IMG/VR virus record: IMGVR_UViG_3300025585_000039
Span: 1 to 64,000 of that record
Source: a virus
Reading direction: 5' to 3' (one strand)
DNA length: 64,000 nucleotides
Shown here: positions 45,779-54,415 of the stretch, piece after piece
Position numbering within the stretch: position 1 is the stretch's first letter
Layout: each line of letters starts with the position of its first letter
Made by a program: the position numbers and the translations under genes
The notes under the pieces: generated by a model
The model's input: only the letters and a program-made list of their open reading frames with translations
The model's database searches: none
What the model was told of the DNA's origin: nothing

Positions 45779-48700
45779 TTATATCCTCCAATATAACCGT
45801 TCCATCTTTTGTCTTGCCAAAATCAAACTTATAAACATTTCCTTCTTGTATTTTCATATATGCTTTAGCAAATGCGGTAGGAAATACAGTAACAGAATGT
45901 AAGTCTCTAGATGCATCCGCAACTGTGAGGGATGCCATCTTCTTGCCAGTTTTTGTAACACGTGGTTTAAATGATACCACGAACATCTCTTCATCTTTAT
46001 ATGGCAACATTCTATAATTTAAAAACTTAATTAATGCATTGTCAGATGTTTTAATTTCTTCAATTGGTACTGCAGAAACAACCCTGTTGTCATTAGCAAG
46101 TAAGATATACGTCTTGCCTGCTTCAATAGTTGTCTGCTCATCATCAAAAATACCAGTGCTACCAGTTTTATCTAGCAGTTCAACTCTTGACCATCCCTTT
46201 GCTCTCTTAATTCCTTTTATCATGCCCATCATAATAAAAGATCCCTTTTCTTCATAATCTTCTACAGGTGTAATAAATGCATGATAGTGAGATGGAACTG
46301 TCAAATTAAATTCTGGTAAGTTTAAATATTCGTAGAGGTTTTCTTTAATCTCTTCGTCATTTCTTGGGTTGTCACTAAATGTTGCTGCACCGACAACACG
46401 TAATGCTTGAAGAGCACGGCTGTTAACTCCGTTTCCCTTAGTAAAAGTAAACTCCTCAAGTTCAGAATACGAATTGAAAGGCCTAGCAGAGATATACCTC
46501 TCAGCAATTTTATCTGATATGTACTTAATACCAGAAAGACCAAATCGTATACCCTTACCCTCAATTTTAAAATCAATATCTGAATCATTAATATGAGGTA
46601 GTTTAATGCTGATCCCCATTCTCTTTGCTTCAATAAGATATTCAGTCCTCGCATCTTTATCCTTTTCGTTCTTTAGTATTGAGTACATAAACTCAAGTGG
46701 ATAGTAATATTTCAACCATGCTGTCCAATAGGAGAGGGTTGAGTAGGCCACTGCATGTGACTTGTTAAAAGAATATCCTGCGTGGGCTTCGAAATCATGC
46801 CATAGGTCAAGAGCGTTATTAGGACTAATATACTTACTAGCACCAGTAACGAAACGATCTTGGAAGGCGTTAAATTCTTTTGCATCTTTCTTCTTTCCAA
46901 TAATCTTTCTAACTTTATCTGCTTCTGACATTGACATACCACCAAGTTCAACGCATGCCTGCATAACCTGTTCTTGATATAAAATACAACCATAGGTATC
47001 TTCTGTAAACTCTTTTAATACCTGATGTTTATAGTCAATGTTTTGACGACCATGCTTGCGTTCAATATAATCTTTTCCAATTGTATTCATTGCACCTGGA
47101 CGTACCAGAGCATTTGATGCAGCAAGTTCTGCCAAATTCTTTACACCCATTTTAATGAGTAGGTTGGTGTATGGTGTTGCTTCACACTGGAATACGCCTT
47201 TGGTATATCCATCTGAAAGCATTTGATAAACATTTTTATCATCCATATCAATAGAAAGAAGGTCTATCTTTTTACCTTCTCTTTCTTCAATAATATTTAA
47301 TGTATCTTTTAATACACTTAAGGTTTTAAGTCCAAGTGCATCGATTTTGATGAGACCAATCTTTTCAGCCTCTTCCATATCCACAGCAACGACAGGAATA
47401 CGGTCATCGCTACCAGGAGAATTACGTGTCTCCATTGGTGCGTATTTAAAAATAGGATCTTTGCTAGTGACAACGCCAGCAGCGTGAATGCCAGTACCTC
47501 TAATACGACCACGTAATTGTTCACCATATACCTCCACCTCTGGATATTTATCTCTAAACCATTCCGTTGTTTTTGAACTACAGAAATCATCCCAACTATC
47601 TACTAACTTTAAAACTTTGTTTACATCTGGTAGTGGAATATTCAATACACGTGCAACATCTCGAACAACACCCTTATCTTTAAAAGAAAGAAATGTTGCA
47701 ATAGAAGCAACGTGTCGATACTGTCTAACTAAATAATCTTTAACTTCTTCACGACGAGAATCCTGAATATCTGTATCGATATCTGGAAAGTCATTACGCT
47801 CTGGGTTAATAAAACGGAAGAACAAAAGTCCATGCTCAATAGGATCTATGTCCGTAATACCAAGTGTGTAGCAGAGCAACGAACCAGCAGCAGATCCACG
47901 ACCTGGACCTACCATGATTCCTTCTTTCTTTGCCCAGTTAATCATGTTTCTTACAACAAGAAAGTATGGAGCAAATTTTTTATCACGAATAACTGATAAC
48001 TCTTCTTCTAGTCTTTGTTCGTATATATCGTTACCAAGCCAGTTTGAGTTTAATCTTTTTTCTTCAAGCCCAGCAAAAGCAAGTTCTGCAAGTTCTCTGT
48101 CTGGATTCTTATACTGAACTGGTAAAAGATTTAAGCCTTCTTGTATATCGTAATCCTCTACCTTATTAGCAATCTCTAATGTGTTAGCATAAATATCTGG
48201 TCTATCGATACCCTGCTTTTCCATTGCAGCCTTTATTTCTTCGTATGATAGTAAATGAATATCAAACTTATTAAAAGTTATGTCTCTGTCAGCACCATAC
48301 AAATAATCCAAACGCTTCATCATGTTGGTATGCTTTTTGGACTTTTCAAAAGTGTGTTCTTTGTCAATCTTGACATGTGTATTTAAGAGTAATTTAAACT
48401 CTTGAATTTCTTTTTGATCTGTTGTGCTGTGGTGGCAGTCTGGAGTAACAACAACCTTAATCTTATACTCATCTGCCAGAGCAATCAGTTGCTTGTTGAT
48501 TTCTGACTCATTGTGTGGCATGACCTCAATATAATAGTCATCCTTAAATACTTTTTTAAACCATTCAATATATTTTTTGGTTATAGCAAATTCACTATTT
48601 TCCAAAGCCTTAACCAAAACACTGCTTGGGCAAGCAGATGTAACAATAATGCCCTCTGAATATTTTTCTAAAATTTCAAAATCAAATCGTGGCTTTTTGA

Positions 48701-49055
48701 AATATCCTTCTGTCCACGCAATCTCATTAATCTTGTTTAGGTTTTCCAAACCAATTTTATTTTTGGCGAGAAGGACTATATGGTTATAGACTAGATCTAG
48801 ATCTCCATCTCTTTCAGACTTATCTCTAGTGTCAAATCTATCAGAACACATATAGCCTTCTACGCCGAGAATAGGCTTAATACCCTTTGCTTTTGCAATA
48901 CGGTGCAGTTCCCTATGCCCAGATAAAGTACCGTGGTCAGTGATTGCCAATGCTGGCATCCCTAACTCAACTGCACGGTTCACGTATTCTTCTGGAGTAG
49001 CAATCCCGTCAAATAACGAGTAATGGGTGTGTACGTGTAAGCCTACGTAAGACAT
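45771..49055 (-). CDS. dnaE-like: DNA polymerase III alpha subunit (DnaE type)
   Basis: A 1094-aa protein. An N-terminal PHP domain opens with HVHTHYSLFDG and ITDHGTLSG (1-270). The C-family palm has GPGRGSAAGSLL and the catalytic PDIDTDIQD near residue 425. The tail has an OB-like region (YKFDFGKTKDGTVIL). It is the phage's replicative polymerase, and no T7-type or B-family polymerase is seen. Confidence 0.93.
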   Translation of the reverse strand: MSYVGLHVHTHYSLFDGIATPEEYVNRAVELGMPALAITDHGTLSGHRELHRIAKAKGIKPILGVEGYMCSDRFDTRDKSERDGDLDLVYNHIVLLAKNKIGLENLNKINEIAWTEGYFKKPRFDFEILEKYSEGIIVTSACPSSVLVKALENSEFAITKKYIEWFKKVFKDDYYIEVMPHNESEINKQLIALADEYKIKVVVTPDCHHSTTDQKEIQEFKLLLNTHVKIDKEHTFEKSKKHTNMMKRLDYLYGADRDITFNKFDIHLLSYEEIKAAMEKQGIDRPDIYANTLEIANKVEDYDIQEGLNLLPVQYKNPDRELAELAFAGLEEKRLNSNWLGNDIYEQRLEEELSVIRDKKFAPYFLVVRNMINWAKKEGIMVGPGRGSAAGSLLCYTLGITDIDPIEHGLLFFRFINPERNDFPDIDTDIQDSRREEVKDYLVRQYRHVASIATFLSFKDKGVVRDVARVLNIPLPDVNKVLKLVDSWDDFCSSKTTEWFRDKYPEVEVYGEQLRGRIRGTGIHAAGVVTSKDPIFKYAPMETRNSPGSDDRIPVVAVDMEEAEKIGLIKIDALGLKTLSVLKDTLNIIEEREGKKIDLLSIDMDDKNVYQMLSDGYTKGVFQCEATPYTNLLIKMGVKNLAELAASNALVRPGAMNTIGKDYIERKHGRQNIDYKHQVLKEFTEDTYGCILYQEQVMQACVELGGMSMSEADKVRKIIGKKKDAKEFNAFQDRFVTGASKYISPNNALDLWHDFEAHAGYSFNKSHAVAYSTLSYWTAWLKYYYPLEFMYSILKNEKDKDARTEYLIEAKRMGISIKLPHINDSDIDFKIEGKGIRFGLSGIKYISDKIAERYISARPFNSYSELEEFTFTKGNGVNSRALQALRVVGAATFSDNPRNDEEIKENLYEYLNLPEFNLTVPSHYHAFITPVEDYEEKGSFIMMGMIKGIKRAKGWSRVELLDKTGSTGIFDDEQTTIEAGKTYILLANDNRVVSAVPIEEIKTSDNALIKFLNYRMLPYKDEEMFVVSFKPRVTKTGKKMASLTVADASRDLHSVTVFPTAFAKAYMKIQEGNVYKFDFGKTKDGTVILEDINA

Positions 49056-49058
49056 CTA

Positions 49059-49712
49059 TTACCAGTCGATATTTGTACTAGTAACAGAAGGTGTGTCAAA
49101 TCCAAAATAGAATGATTCTTGTTCTGGATATGGAACCTCACGAACAACCTTTTCTAGGTTGAAGAATTCAAGACCATCCCACTTAAATGGTTCTGAATCT
49201 GGCTTGGTAGGAAGAAGTGTGTAATTGGTTTCAGTACCCTGACCATTACGCTTTAACTTCCATTCAAGGTTTGATACGCTACCTGTGTCAAGTGCATATT
49301 CACGAATATTATTAAATGCTGATTGCTTGCTAATACCTTGAGACCATACAGCAATATATGGATCTTCAAGACCATCATTAATCAAAACATTGCAGTAGAA
49401 ACGAAGACGTGCTCTCCAGCCAGACTTCGGTTCCTTCTTGGCCATTTCACAACCGAAACAACGACCTTCTGTTTCCATTGTGCATGCAGCCTTACGCTTA
49501 TAATCTTTTGGATTAGTGTGTTCTGCAACTACTACAGATAAACCACGGCTCTCTGCATAGTTTGCTGAGTCCGAATCTAGTTCTTCTACGAATCGGATTT
49601 TTGCTGATTGTCCATCAGCCAACTTTACCCAACGAACCTTTTGTCCAGTACCTTCATACTTTGGCTTGTCGAGCAAGGCATTGATATCTTTGAGTCCTTT
49701 AATTACGCTCAT
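49059..49712 (-). CDS. gp32-like single-stranded DNA-binding protein
   Basis: A 217-aa protein. The centre has AEHTNPKDYKRKAAC and CFGCEMAKK, a zinc site like T4 gp32, flanked by OB-fold-type strands (KVRWVKLADGQSAKIRFVEE). The acidic end is short. This architecture is common in actinophages next to dnaE. Confidence 0.78.
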   Translation of the reverse strand: MSVIKGLKDINALLDKPKYEGTGQKVRWVKLADGQSAKIRFVEELDSDSANYAESRGLSVVVAEHTNPKDYKRKAACTMETEGRCFGCEMAKKEPKSGWRARLRFYCNVLINDGLEDPYIAVWSQGISKQSAFNNIREYALDTGSVSNLEWKLKRNGQGTETNYTLLPTKPDSEPFKWDGLEFFNLEKVVREVPYPEQESFYFGFDTPSVTSTNIDW

Positions 49713-49733
49713 TTTTTCTCCTTGTTTGTTATC

Positions 49734-50678
49734 TTAGTTTAGCATAGACAGTATTGACTTGTCAAACTGATATTCTAATTGTTTAATTGACGTGTCGTCC
49801 ATATCGCCTATATCTTTATATTGTTTATCTAACTGAATTACGCTAACACGAGAACCTAATCTTTCAATTAATCGATCTTTCATGTTACCGCCTGCCTCAT
49901 CATTATCTGCAATAACAATAATATTATTGAAGTATTTTTGAAGCAATTCTATTTGTGCATTTGAAACATTTGCACCCAAAGTAGCCACTGCTGGGAAACC
50001 AACCTGATCTAATCTAATAGCATCAAATGAGGATTCAACCACATAAACCTTGTCTGCAATTTTTACTCTATGCAAATTAAATAAAGTTTTTGATTTTGGT
50101 AATCCTGGGGTATTTTTAAATTCTTTACCTTCGATGGTTCGTGCAACAAAACCAATAATCATTCCATCTGGGCTATGTACTGGAACAGTGACCATATCTT
50201 GCTTTTCAGAAAATCCAAGCCAAAAGTTTTTCATTGACTGTTCGGTAATTAGTCTGCCTGAAAAATATCTTTTTGCTCTTGGAGATTCCATTGCCTGAGA
50301 ATTTAATCTTTTAATCAATATCTCATCAAACTGGATAAAATCTGGTTTAACATAAAGTGCTTGGTTAATATCTTTTTCTAAATTAGATTCAGATTCTTTA
50401 CCTTTGATAAAACGAATAGATTCAAAATAAGTGCGACCAGACGTGTGCATAACAAGTTCTACTAAATCTGCGACTTTCTGACAAGAAAAACAAAAAAATG
50501 TTCCATCGCTTTTATGCACTTCGCCAGCAGGAGTTCTTGTATTAGAATGAAATGGACAAAAGATAATATAATCAGAATCTACTTCTGATTCGATTGTGAT
50601 TCCCGAACCTGTGAGAACTCTTTTAATTTGTTCTTTGGTGTAGGTATTGCTTTGTGTTCGTCTAGTCCTATTATCCAT
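49734..50678 (-). CDS. DnaG-type DNA primase
   Basis: A 314-aa protein. The CHC2 zinc finger is CPFH (41-44) and CFSC (63-66). The TOPRIM core has VYVVESSFDAIRLDQ and IIVIADNDEAGG. It lacks the C-terminal DnaB-binding domain of full DnaG. The only usable start, ATG 50678, lies 100 nt inside the upstream gene, so the N-terminus is encoded in an overlapping frame. Confidence 0.88.
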   Translation of the reverse strand: MDNRTRRTQSNTYTKEQIKRVLTGSGITIESEVDSDYIIFCPFHSNTRTPAGEVHKSDGTFFCFSCQKVADLVELVMHTSGRTYFESIRFIKGKESESNLEKDINQALYVKPDFIQFDEILIKRLNSQAMESPRAKRYFSGRLITEQSMKNFWLGFSEKQDMVTVPVHSPDGMIIGFVARTIEGKEFKNTPGLPKSKTLFNLHRVKIADKVYVVESSFDAIRLDQVGFPAVATLGANVSNAQIELLQKYFNNIIVIADNDEAGGNMKDRLIERLGSRVSVIQLDKQYKDIGDMDDTSIKQLEYQFDKSILSMLN

Positions 50679-50923
50679 TCGCTCTGTCTTCTTCCTATGT
50701 ATACTCCGTATAATGTTAATTCAAATTCAAAAAATTTTTTCTTTTCGTTATAGTCTACCGTAAAATCTGGCACTATGTCAAGTCTTGGTACATAACCTGC
50801 CAATCGCATTTCTGTAACCAGAAGGCGGATATACTCCTCCTTCAATCTCCAGATTACAGCCTCGTCGCTGATCATTCCGTTGAGATTGAACTTCTTCAAT
50901 GGTTTGTGATGAAAAGTTGCCAT
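50579..50923 (-). CDS. hypothetical replication-region protein
   Basis: A 114-aa basic and acidic mixed protein (LKEEYIRLLVTEMRLAGYVPRLDIVPDFTVDY). The type is common just before primase in actinophages. The leaderless start is TATAAT (complement of 50931-50936), 7 nt, ATG. The C-terminal 33 codons overlap the primase gene. Confidence 0.7.
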   Translation of the reverse strand: MATFHHKPLKKFNLNGMISDEAVIWRLKEEYIRLLVTEMRLAGYVPRLDIVPDFTVDYNEKKKFFEFELTLYGVYIGRRQSEWIIGLDEHKAIPTPKNKLKEFSQVRESQSNQK

Positions 50924-50945
50924 GTATCATATTATATCTGCTATC

Positions 50946-52163
50946 TCAATTCTCAAAGTCTTTATATCTATAATGTCCTCTGTCAAAGTCTACTTCAACC
51001 AAGAATTCACCCATAAAACCATTTCTATTCTTTCTAAATACACATTCAATAATGTCGCTATTGGCTCCACGACCAAGTGCCATAACCCAGTCAGCATCAT
51101 ATGCGATCTGTCTAGACCAAGCAGTTTGACCCAATGTTGGAACGGTATCGAGTTTAGTAACGTCATCTGGAGTAGCAGATGAGATTGCAATAATTGGTAC
51201 TTCTTCTGCAATTGCCATTAACTTTAATTCACGAGAGAGGTTCTTCATACGTACCGTCTCATTGTCAGACTTTTGATTTGGACTCATGAGTTGTAGGTAG
51301 TCAACAATAATAAAGTCTGGTTTGTACTGATCAATCTTTCCACGCAGGACAGATGGAGTTACATCTCCACCAGAGTCATTAGAGATAATATGAAATTCGG
51401 GTTTTCCAACAAGACGATCTCCATGCCACTTCTTAAGCATGTCAATCTCAACCTGTCCAGAACTGAGTTTTCTATGTGACCAAAGACCTTCGCCCATAAT
51501 TGTAAATACACGGTTACGAACTTCTGTCTCACTCATTTCCAATGAAATGACTAATGGGGATTTGCCTTGCTTCCATGCTTGTACAGCAAAGTACAAAGAA
51601 AGCCAAGACTTACCAATACCAGGATATGCTAGGAAGACACCCAACTGTCCTGGCATGATTCCTGCTGGAAGATAATTATCAAATCCTGGTAAACCAGTTT
51701 TAATTCCAACAGAACCTAATTCTTGTTGCTTCTTTACTTGTTCATAATATGCAACTGCTGAATCTAAATCCGTAACATCGATATCACGAATTGCAGCAGT
51801 GTTCTTTTTTAATTCTGAAGTTTTCTGAATCAGTGTTTCAAGTGCTGCAGGACCTTGGCCACTCTGTACCTCTGTTGCAGTAGCCCTAAGAATATCTTTA
51901 AGACTATCTGTTAAATACTCTGCCTGCAATTCATCTAGGTGATGCTTTGTTGCTCCCACTCCAGTAGAAGGTGTAAAGTCTCTAAACTTTTCAACAACAA
52001 GGGATAGTGGTGGAACGGATCCATTGTGTTCAGAATAGTTTCGTATAAAGTTCCAAATGTCTCCATGAGTTCTTAGGATGTTGTCAACATTTGCTTGTAA
52101 GAGTACATGAACCTGTCTATCTTCAAGGACAGCGGTAATAAGTTTATTCTCAGTATTATTCAC
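50946..52163 (-). CDS. dnaB-like: DnaB-like replicative helicase
   Basis: A 405-aa protein with an N-terminal DnaB-N-like helical domain, the Walker A LAYPGIGKSWLS near residue 180, the DnaB-type DFIIVDYLQLMSP (H2/H3 region) and C-terminal KNRNGFMGEFLVEVDF. It unwinds DNA at the fork together with the neighbouring primase. Confidence 0.92.
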   Translation of the reverse strand: MNNTENKLITAVLEDRQVHVLLQANVDNILRTHGDIWNFIRNYSEHNGSVPPLSLVVEKFRDFTPSTGVGATKHHLDELQAEYLTDSLKDILRATATEVQSGQGPAALETLIQKTSELKKNTAAIRDIDVTDLDSAVAYYEQVKKQQELGSVGIKTGLPGFDNYLPAGIMPGQLGVFLAYPGIGKSWLSLYFAVQAWKQGKSPLVISLEMSETEVRNRVFTIMGEGLWSHRKLSSGQVEIDMLKKWHGDRLVGKPEFHIISNDSGGDVTPSVLRGKIDQYKPDFIIVDYLQLMSPNQKSDNETVRMKNLSRELKLMAIAEEVPIIAISSATPDDVTKLDTVPTLGQTAWSRQIAYDADWVMALGRGANSDIIECVFRKNRNGFMGEFLVEVDFDRGHYRYKDFEN

Positions 52164-52464
52164 TTAACCACTTCCTAGCCATTGCTCGTCTCTCTTCTCG
52201 TTCTCTTTTGTCTTGTTCTATTTGATTTCGTTTTTCAATTATAGCATCTGCATAATTGACGTAATACTTCCAATTTGGTTCATTTGCAATTTCAAAATAA
52301 TAGGATAACAAATCATAACATGCTGGCAATCCATATGATTCAATCAATGCATCTGCAGCCCATTGCTCTACGTTTAAATTGAGAGATGGCTTCTGCTCAT
52401 ATCGCTGAGTATATAATTTGCTATAACGACTAAGCAAAGCCATGCGGTCTTTGCGCTCAGCCAT
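52156..52464 (-). CDS. hypothetical protein next to helicase (possible helicase loader)
   Basis: A 102-aa helical and basic protein (KLYTQRYEQKPSLNLNVEQW; KYYVNYADAIIEKRNQIEQD). Its position immediately before dnaB, with an 8-nt overlap, resembles helicase loader genes, but no motif proves that. Confidence 0.5.
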   Translation of the reverse strand: MAERKDRMALLSRYSKLYTQRYEQKPSLNLNVEQWAADALIESYGLPACYDLLSYYFEIANEPNWKYYVNYADAIIEKRNQIEQDKREREERRAMARKWLSE

Positions 52465-52466
52465 TA

Positions 52467-52673
52467 CTACTCTTCTAACTCAGACTTTGCTTCAGCAATT
52501 TTTTCAGTTAGTTTATCTTCTACAAACTTGTAGACTCTTTCAAAAGCATCGTTAGTATTCTCTCCATCACGCTTTGAATCTACAACCCCAAGATCCAGTC
52601 TCAAGGATTGAAAATTTCCAAGGTTGAGGGTATAACCCAATGTTACAGAAACTTTAGTATTCTCATTTTCCAT
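52467..52673 (-). CDS. conserved actinophage small protein
   Basis: A 68-aa acidic protein: beta strands (VSVTLGYTLNLGNFQSLRLD) and a C-terminal helix (EDKLTEKIAEAKSELEE). It is a common actinophage protein of unknown role. It is the first gene of the replication operon behind the promoter at 52702-52730. Confidence 0.7.
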   Translation of the reverse strand: MENENTKVSVTLGYTLNLGNFQSLRLDLGVVDSKRDGENTNDAFERVYKFVEDKLTEKIAEAKSELEE

Positions 52674-52701
52674 TTATATTTTCTCCTATGTGTTTTAAAC
52701 A

Positions 52702-52730
52702 ATCATATCACAGAAGTCTGTGAAAGTCAA
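52702..52730 (-). promoter_or_regulatory. replication operon promoter with palindromic operator
   Basis: TTGACT (complement of 52725-52730), a 17-nt spacer, then TATGAT (complement of 52702-52707). The spacer is a palindrome, TCACAGA-AG-TCTGTGA, 7-bp arms with a 2-nt centre (52708-52723). It fits a repressor site overlapping the polymerase. The rest of 52731-52846 holds a GGGG/CCCC hairpin but no gene. Confidence 0.7.
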
Positions 52731-52846
52731 GCATTGTCTTTCTATGGAAGGTGCCAAATCATCCATTAAAGCCACTTTATAGGGGTTTTTAGCCCCTACC
52801 ATAAGTTGCTGGTCATTCTGCCCCCTAGAGGCTGGTTTATGACCCA

Positions 52847-53389
52847 TTAAAGCGTTTCACTCCAAACTGGTATATATCTACCATCTTCAGTCTTTACATA
52901 TGTAAGTATACCGTCCCCCATTCGCCTTGTCAACTCTTGGCGTGAGGGTGTTATATCATTTGTAATTAATTTATCTTTTCTTGGCCTGCCAATATGGTAT
53001 GTAGCCAATATATCACGAATTTCCTTTACCTGCGATTCAGAATAATATGATCTAACTTGCCAACCCCTAGCCCCACCCTTTTGAGATCCCATTGGAAATG
53101 GAATAACCCCACGCTTCATAAGTGATGGCATATACTTTTTGTGTCTATTTACAAGTTCTGCAGTTTCTCCAACTGTATAGGCACGTTCTCTATTATTTTT
53201 AAAATCACTAATAAGACAACTTTCAATTCTATCTTTTGTAATATTATAAACAGACATTATTCCATTAGAACGATTTAAATGATGAACTCGAACAAGATCA
53301 CCATTTAGAAACCAAACCTTTTTGTTTCCAGGAATTACAGAGGCGTTATTGTAACCTTCGCTCTCAATGCTTCCTTTTTTAATAGCCAT
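52847..53389 (-). CDS. MerR-like winged-helix DNA-binding protein
   Basis: A 180-aa protein. Residues about 70-130 contain YTVGETAELVNRHKKYMPSLM and YYSESQVKEIRDILA, a MerR/excisionase-type HTH with wing. It also has HHLNRSNGIMSVYN near the N-terminus. It may be an excisionase or transcription regulator; no integrase is seen here. It lies upstream of the palindromic promoter and could be its repressor. Confidence 0.65.
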   Translation of the reverse strand: MAIKKGSIESEGYNNASVIPGNKKVWFLNGDLVRVHHLNRSNGIMSVYNITKDRIESCLISDFKNNRERAYTVGETAELVNRHKKYMPSLMKRGVIPFPMGSQKGGARGWQVRSYYSESQVKEIRDILATYHIGRPRKDKLITNDITPSRQELTRRMGDGILTYVKTEDGRYIPVWSETL

Positions 53390-53526
53390 TGTCCCTCATT
53401 TGAATCAGTTGGTGGGTGAAAAAATTTGCGTGATCCACATGTCAAACAAAAAGTTTCTAAGTGATCGGCTTTAGTATATTGTCTATCTAGAAACATTCTT
53501 TTGTGACACTTATCACATTTTAACAT
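53335..53526 (-). CDS. zinc-ribbon protein
   Basis: A 63-aa protein: CDKCHKRMF and CLTCGSRKF, a zinc ribbon with basic tail. It overlaps the HTH gene by 55 nt and the tail gene by 1 nt, so it is read in the same transcript. Confidence 0.65.
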   Translation of the reverse strand: MLKCDKCHKRMFLDRQYTKADHLETFCLTCGSRKFFHPPTDSNEGQWLLKKEALRAKVTITPL

Positions 53527-53969
53527 TAGTTCGGAATACCAATAACTATTAGATTGACCCCAACAGTTAAGTTTCCGCTAGTGTTAAAACGAACTACACC
53601 CTCTACCCTAGAAGTATTAACTGTTTTTAATACCACAGATACATTTCCACCTGCTGGTGTACCGCCAACATTTATTGGTGTTGCTGTACAAATTGGTGCA
53701 TACTTGAAGTCTGCTGGAAAGTCATATGAAAATGATTTTTCGTTTCCGCTGTTTACAGTAGTATCTGAATAAATATTTACATATCCACCGATGATTCTGG
53801 CTTCAGATGCTTTGACACTTTGCTTGCCTGCATTAACAGTATCAACGGTTACATACTTATAAGTAGATGGTGAAATTTGGCTGGCAAGATCATTGACTGC
53901 ATTAGCAATCTGATAGATGTAGGTCACATCCATTGGCTGACCTCGTTCTGGTAGTGGTATTTTTGACAT
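53526..53969 (-). CDS. tail fibre or H-type lectin-like structural protein
   Basis: A 147-aa protein, beta-rich after residue 50 (KSFSYDFPADFKYAPICTATPI; VEGVVRFNTSGNLTVGVNLI). The Phe/Pro pattern resembles H-type lectin domains that end phage fibres. It is the last gene of the tail block. Confidence 0.55.
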   Translation of the reverse strand: MSKIPLPERGQPMDVTYIYQIANAVNDLASQISPSTYKYVTVDTVNAGKQSVKASEARIIGGYVNIYSDTTVNSGNEKSFSYDFPADFKYAPICTATPINVGGTPAGGNVSVVLKTVNTSRVEGVVRFNTSGNLTVGVNLIVIGIPN

Positions 53970-53986
53970 AGTATCTCCTTATCCAA

Positions 53987-54415
53987 TTATACCAAAGGTT
54001 CGGTACCTTCGTATATTGTTAATTTTGTATTTCTTTCTTTTGTAATTCCTTCGAATTGAATTGCTACACTTACGCTATTTGCCGTTTCTTTTAAAAATGA
54101 GAAACTATGTACGTATGATGTACCAGCATATTTATACTGACCATTATCAAATTTAACAAAAACATCATAGGCATCTTTATTTACATTGTTATCTGAATCA
54201 CTCCATACAACATTTATAGTTTTAGATCCAACCTCAATAACACCAGTAACAGTAGTTGGGGTTTTTTCAACTAGGTTATATTGTGGAGACCAATGTGACA
54301 TTCTGTTTCTATCTTCAGAAATAATCCTGTATCTTAAAATAACATTATTATCTTTACCAAGTGGTGGTAAATCAGAAGACTTTATAACAACCTTCTTTAT
54401 TCCTGCATCTGACAT
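53987..54415 (-). CDS. minor tail protein with Fn3-like domain
   Basis: A 142-aa protein. RYRIISEDRNRMSHWSPQYN and INVVWSDSDNN...AYDVFVKFDNGQYKYAGT follow fibronectin type III strand order. Such modules in tail proteins aid weak surface binding. It follows the preceding tail gene by an ATG with a 1-nt overlap. Confidence 0.55.
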   Translation of the reverse strand: MSDAGIKKVVIKSSDLPPLGKDNNVILRYRIISEDRNRMSHWSPQYNLVEKTPTTVTGVIEVGSKTINVVWSDSDNNVNKDAYDVFVKFDNGQYKYAGTSYVHSFSFLKETANSVSVAIQFEGITKERNTKLTIYEGTEPLV

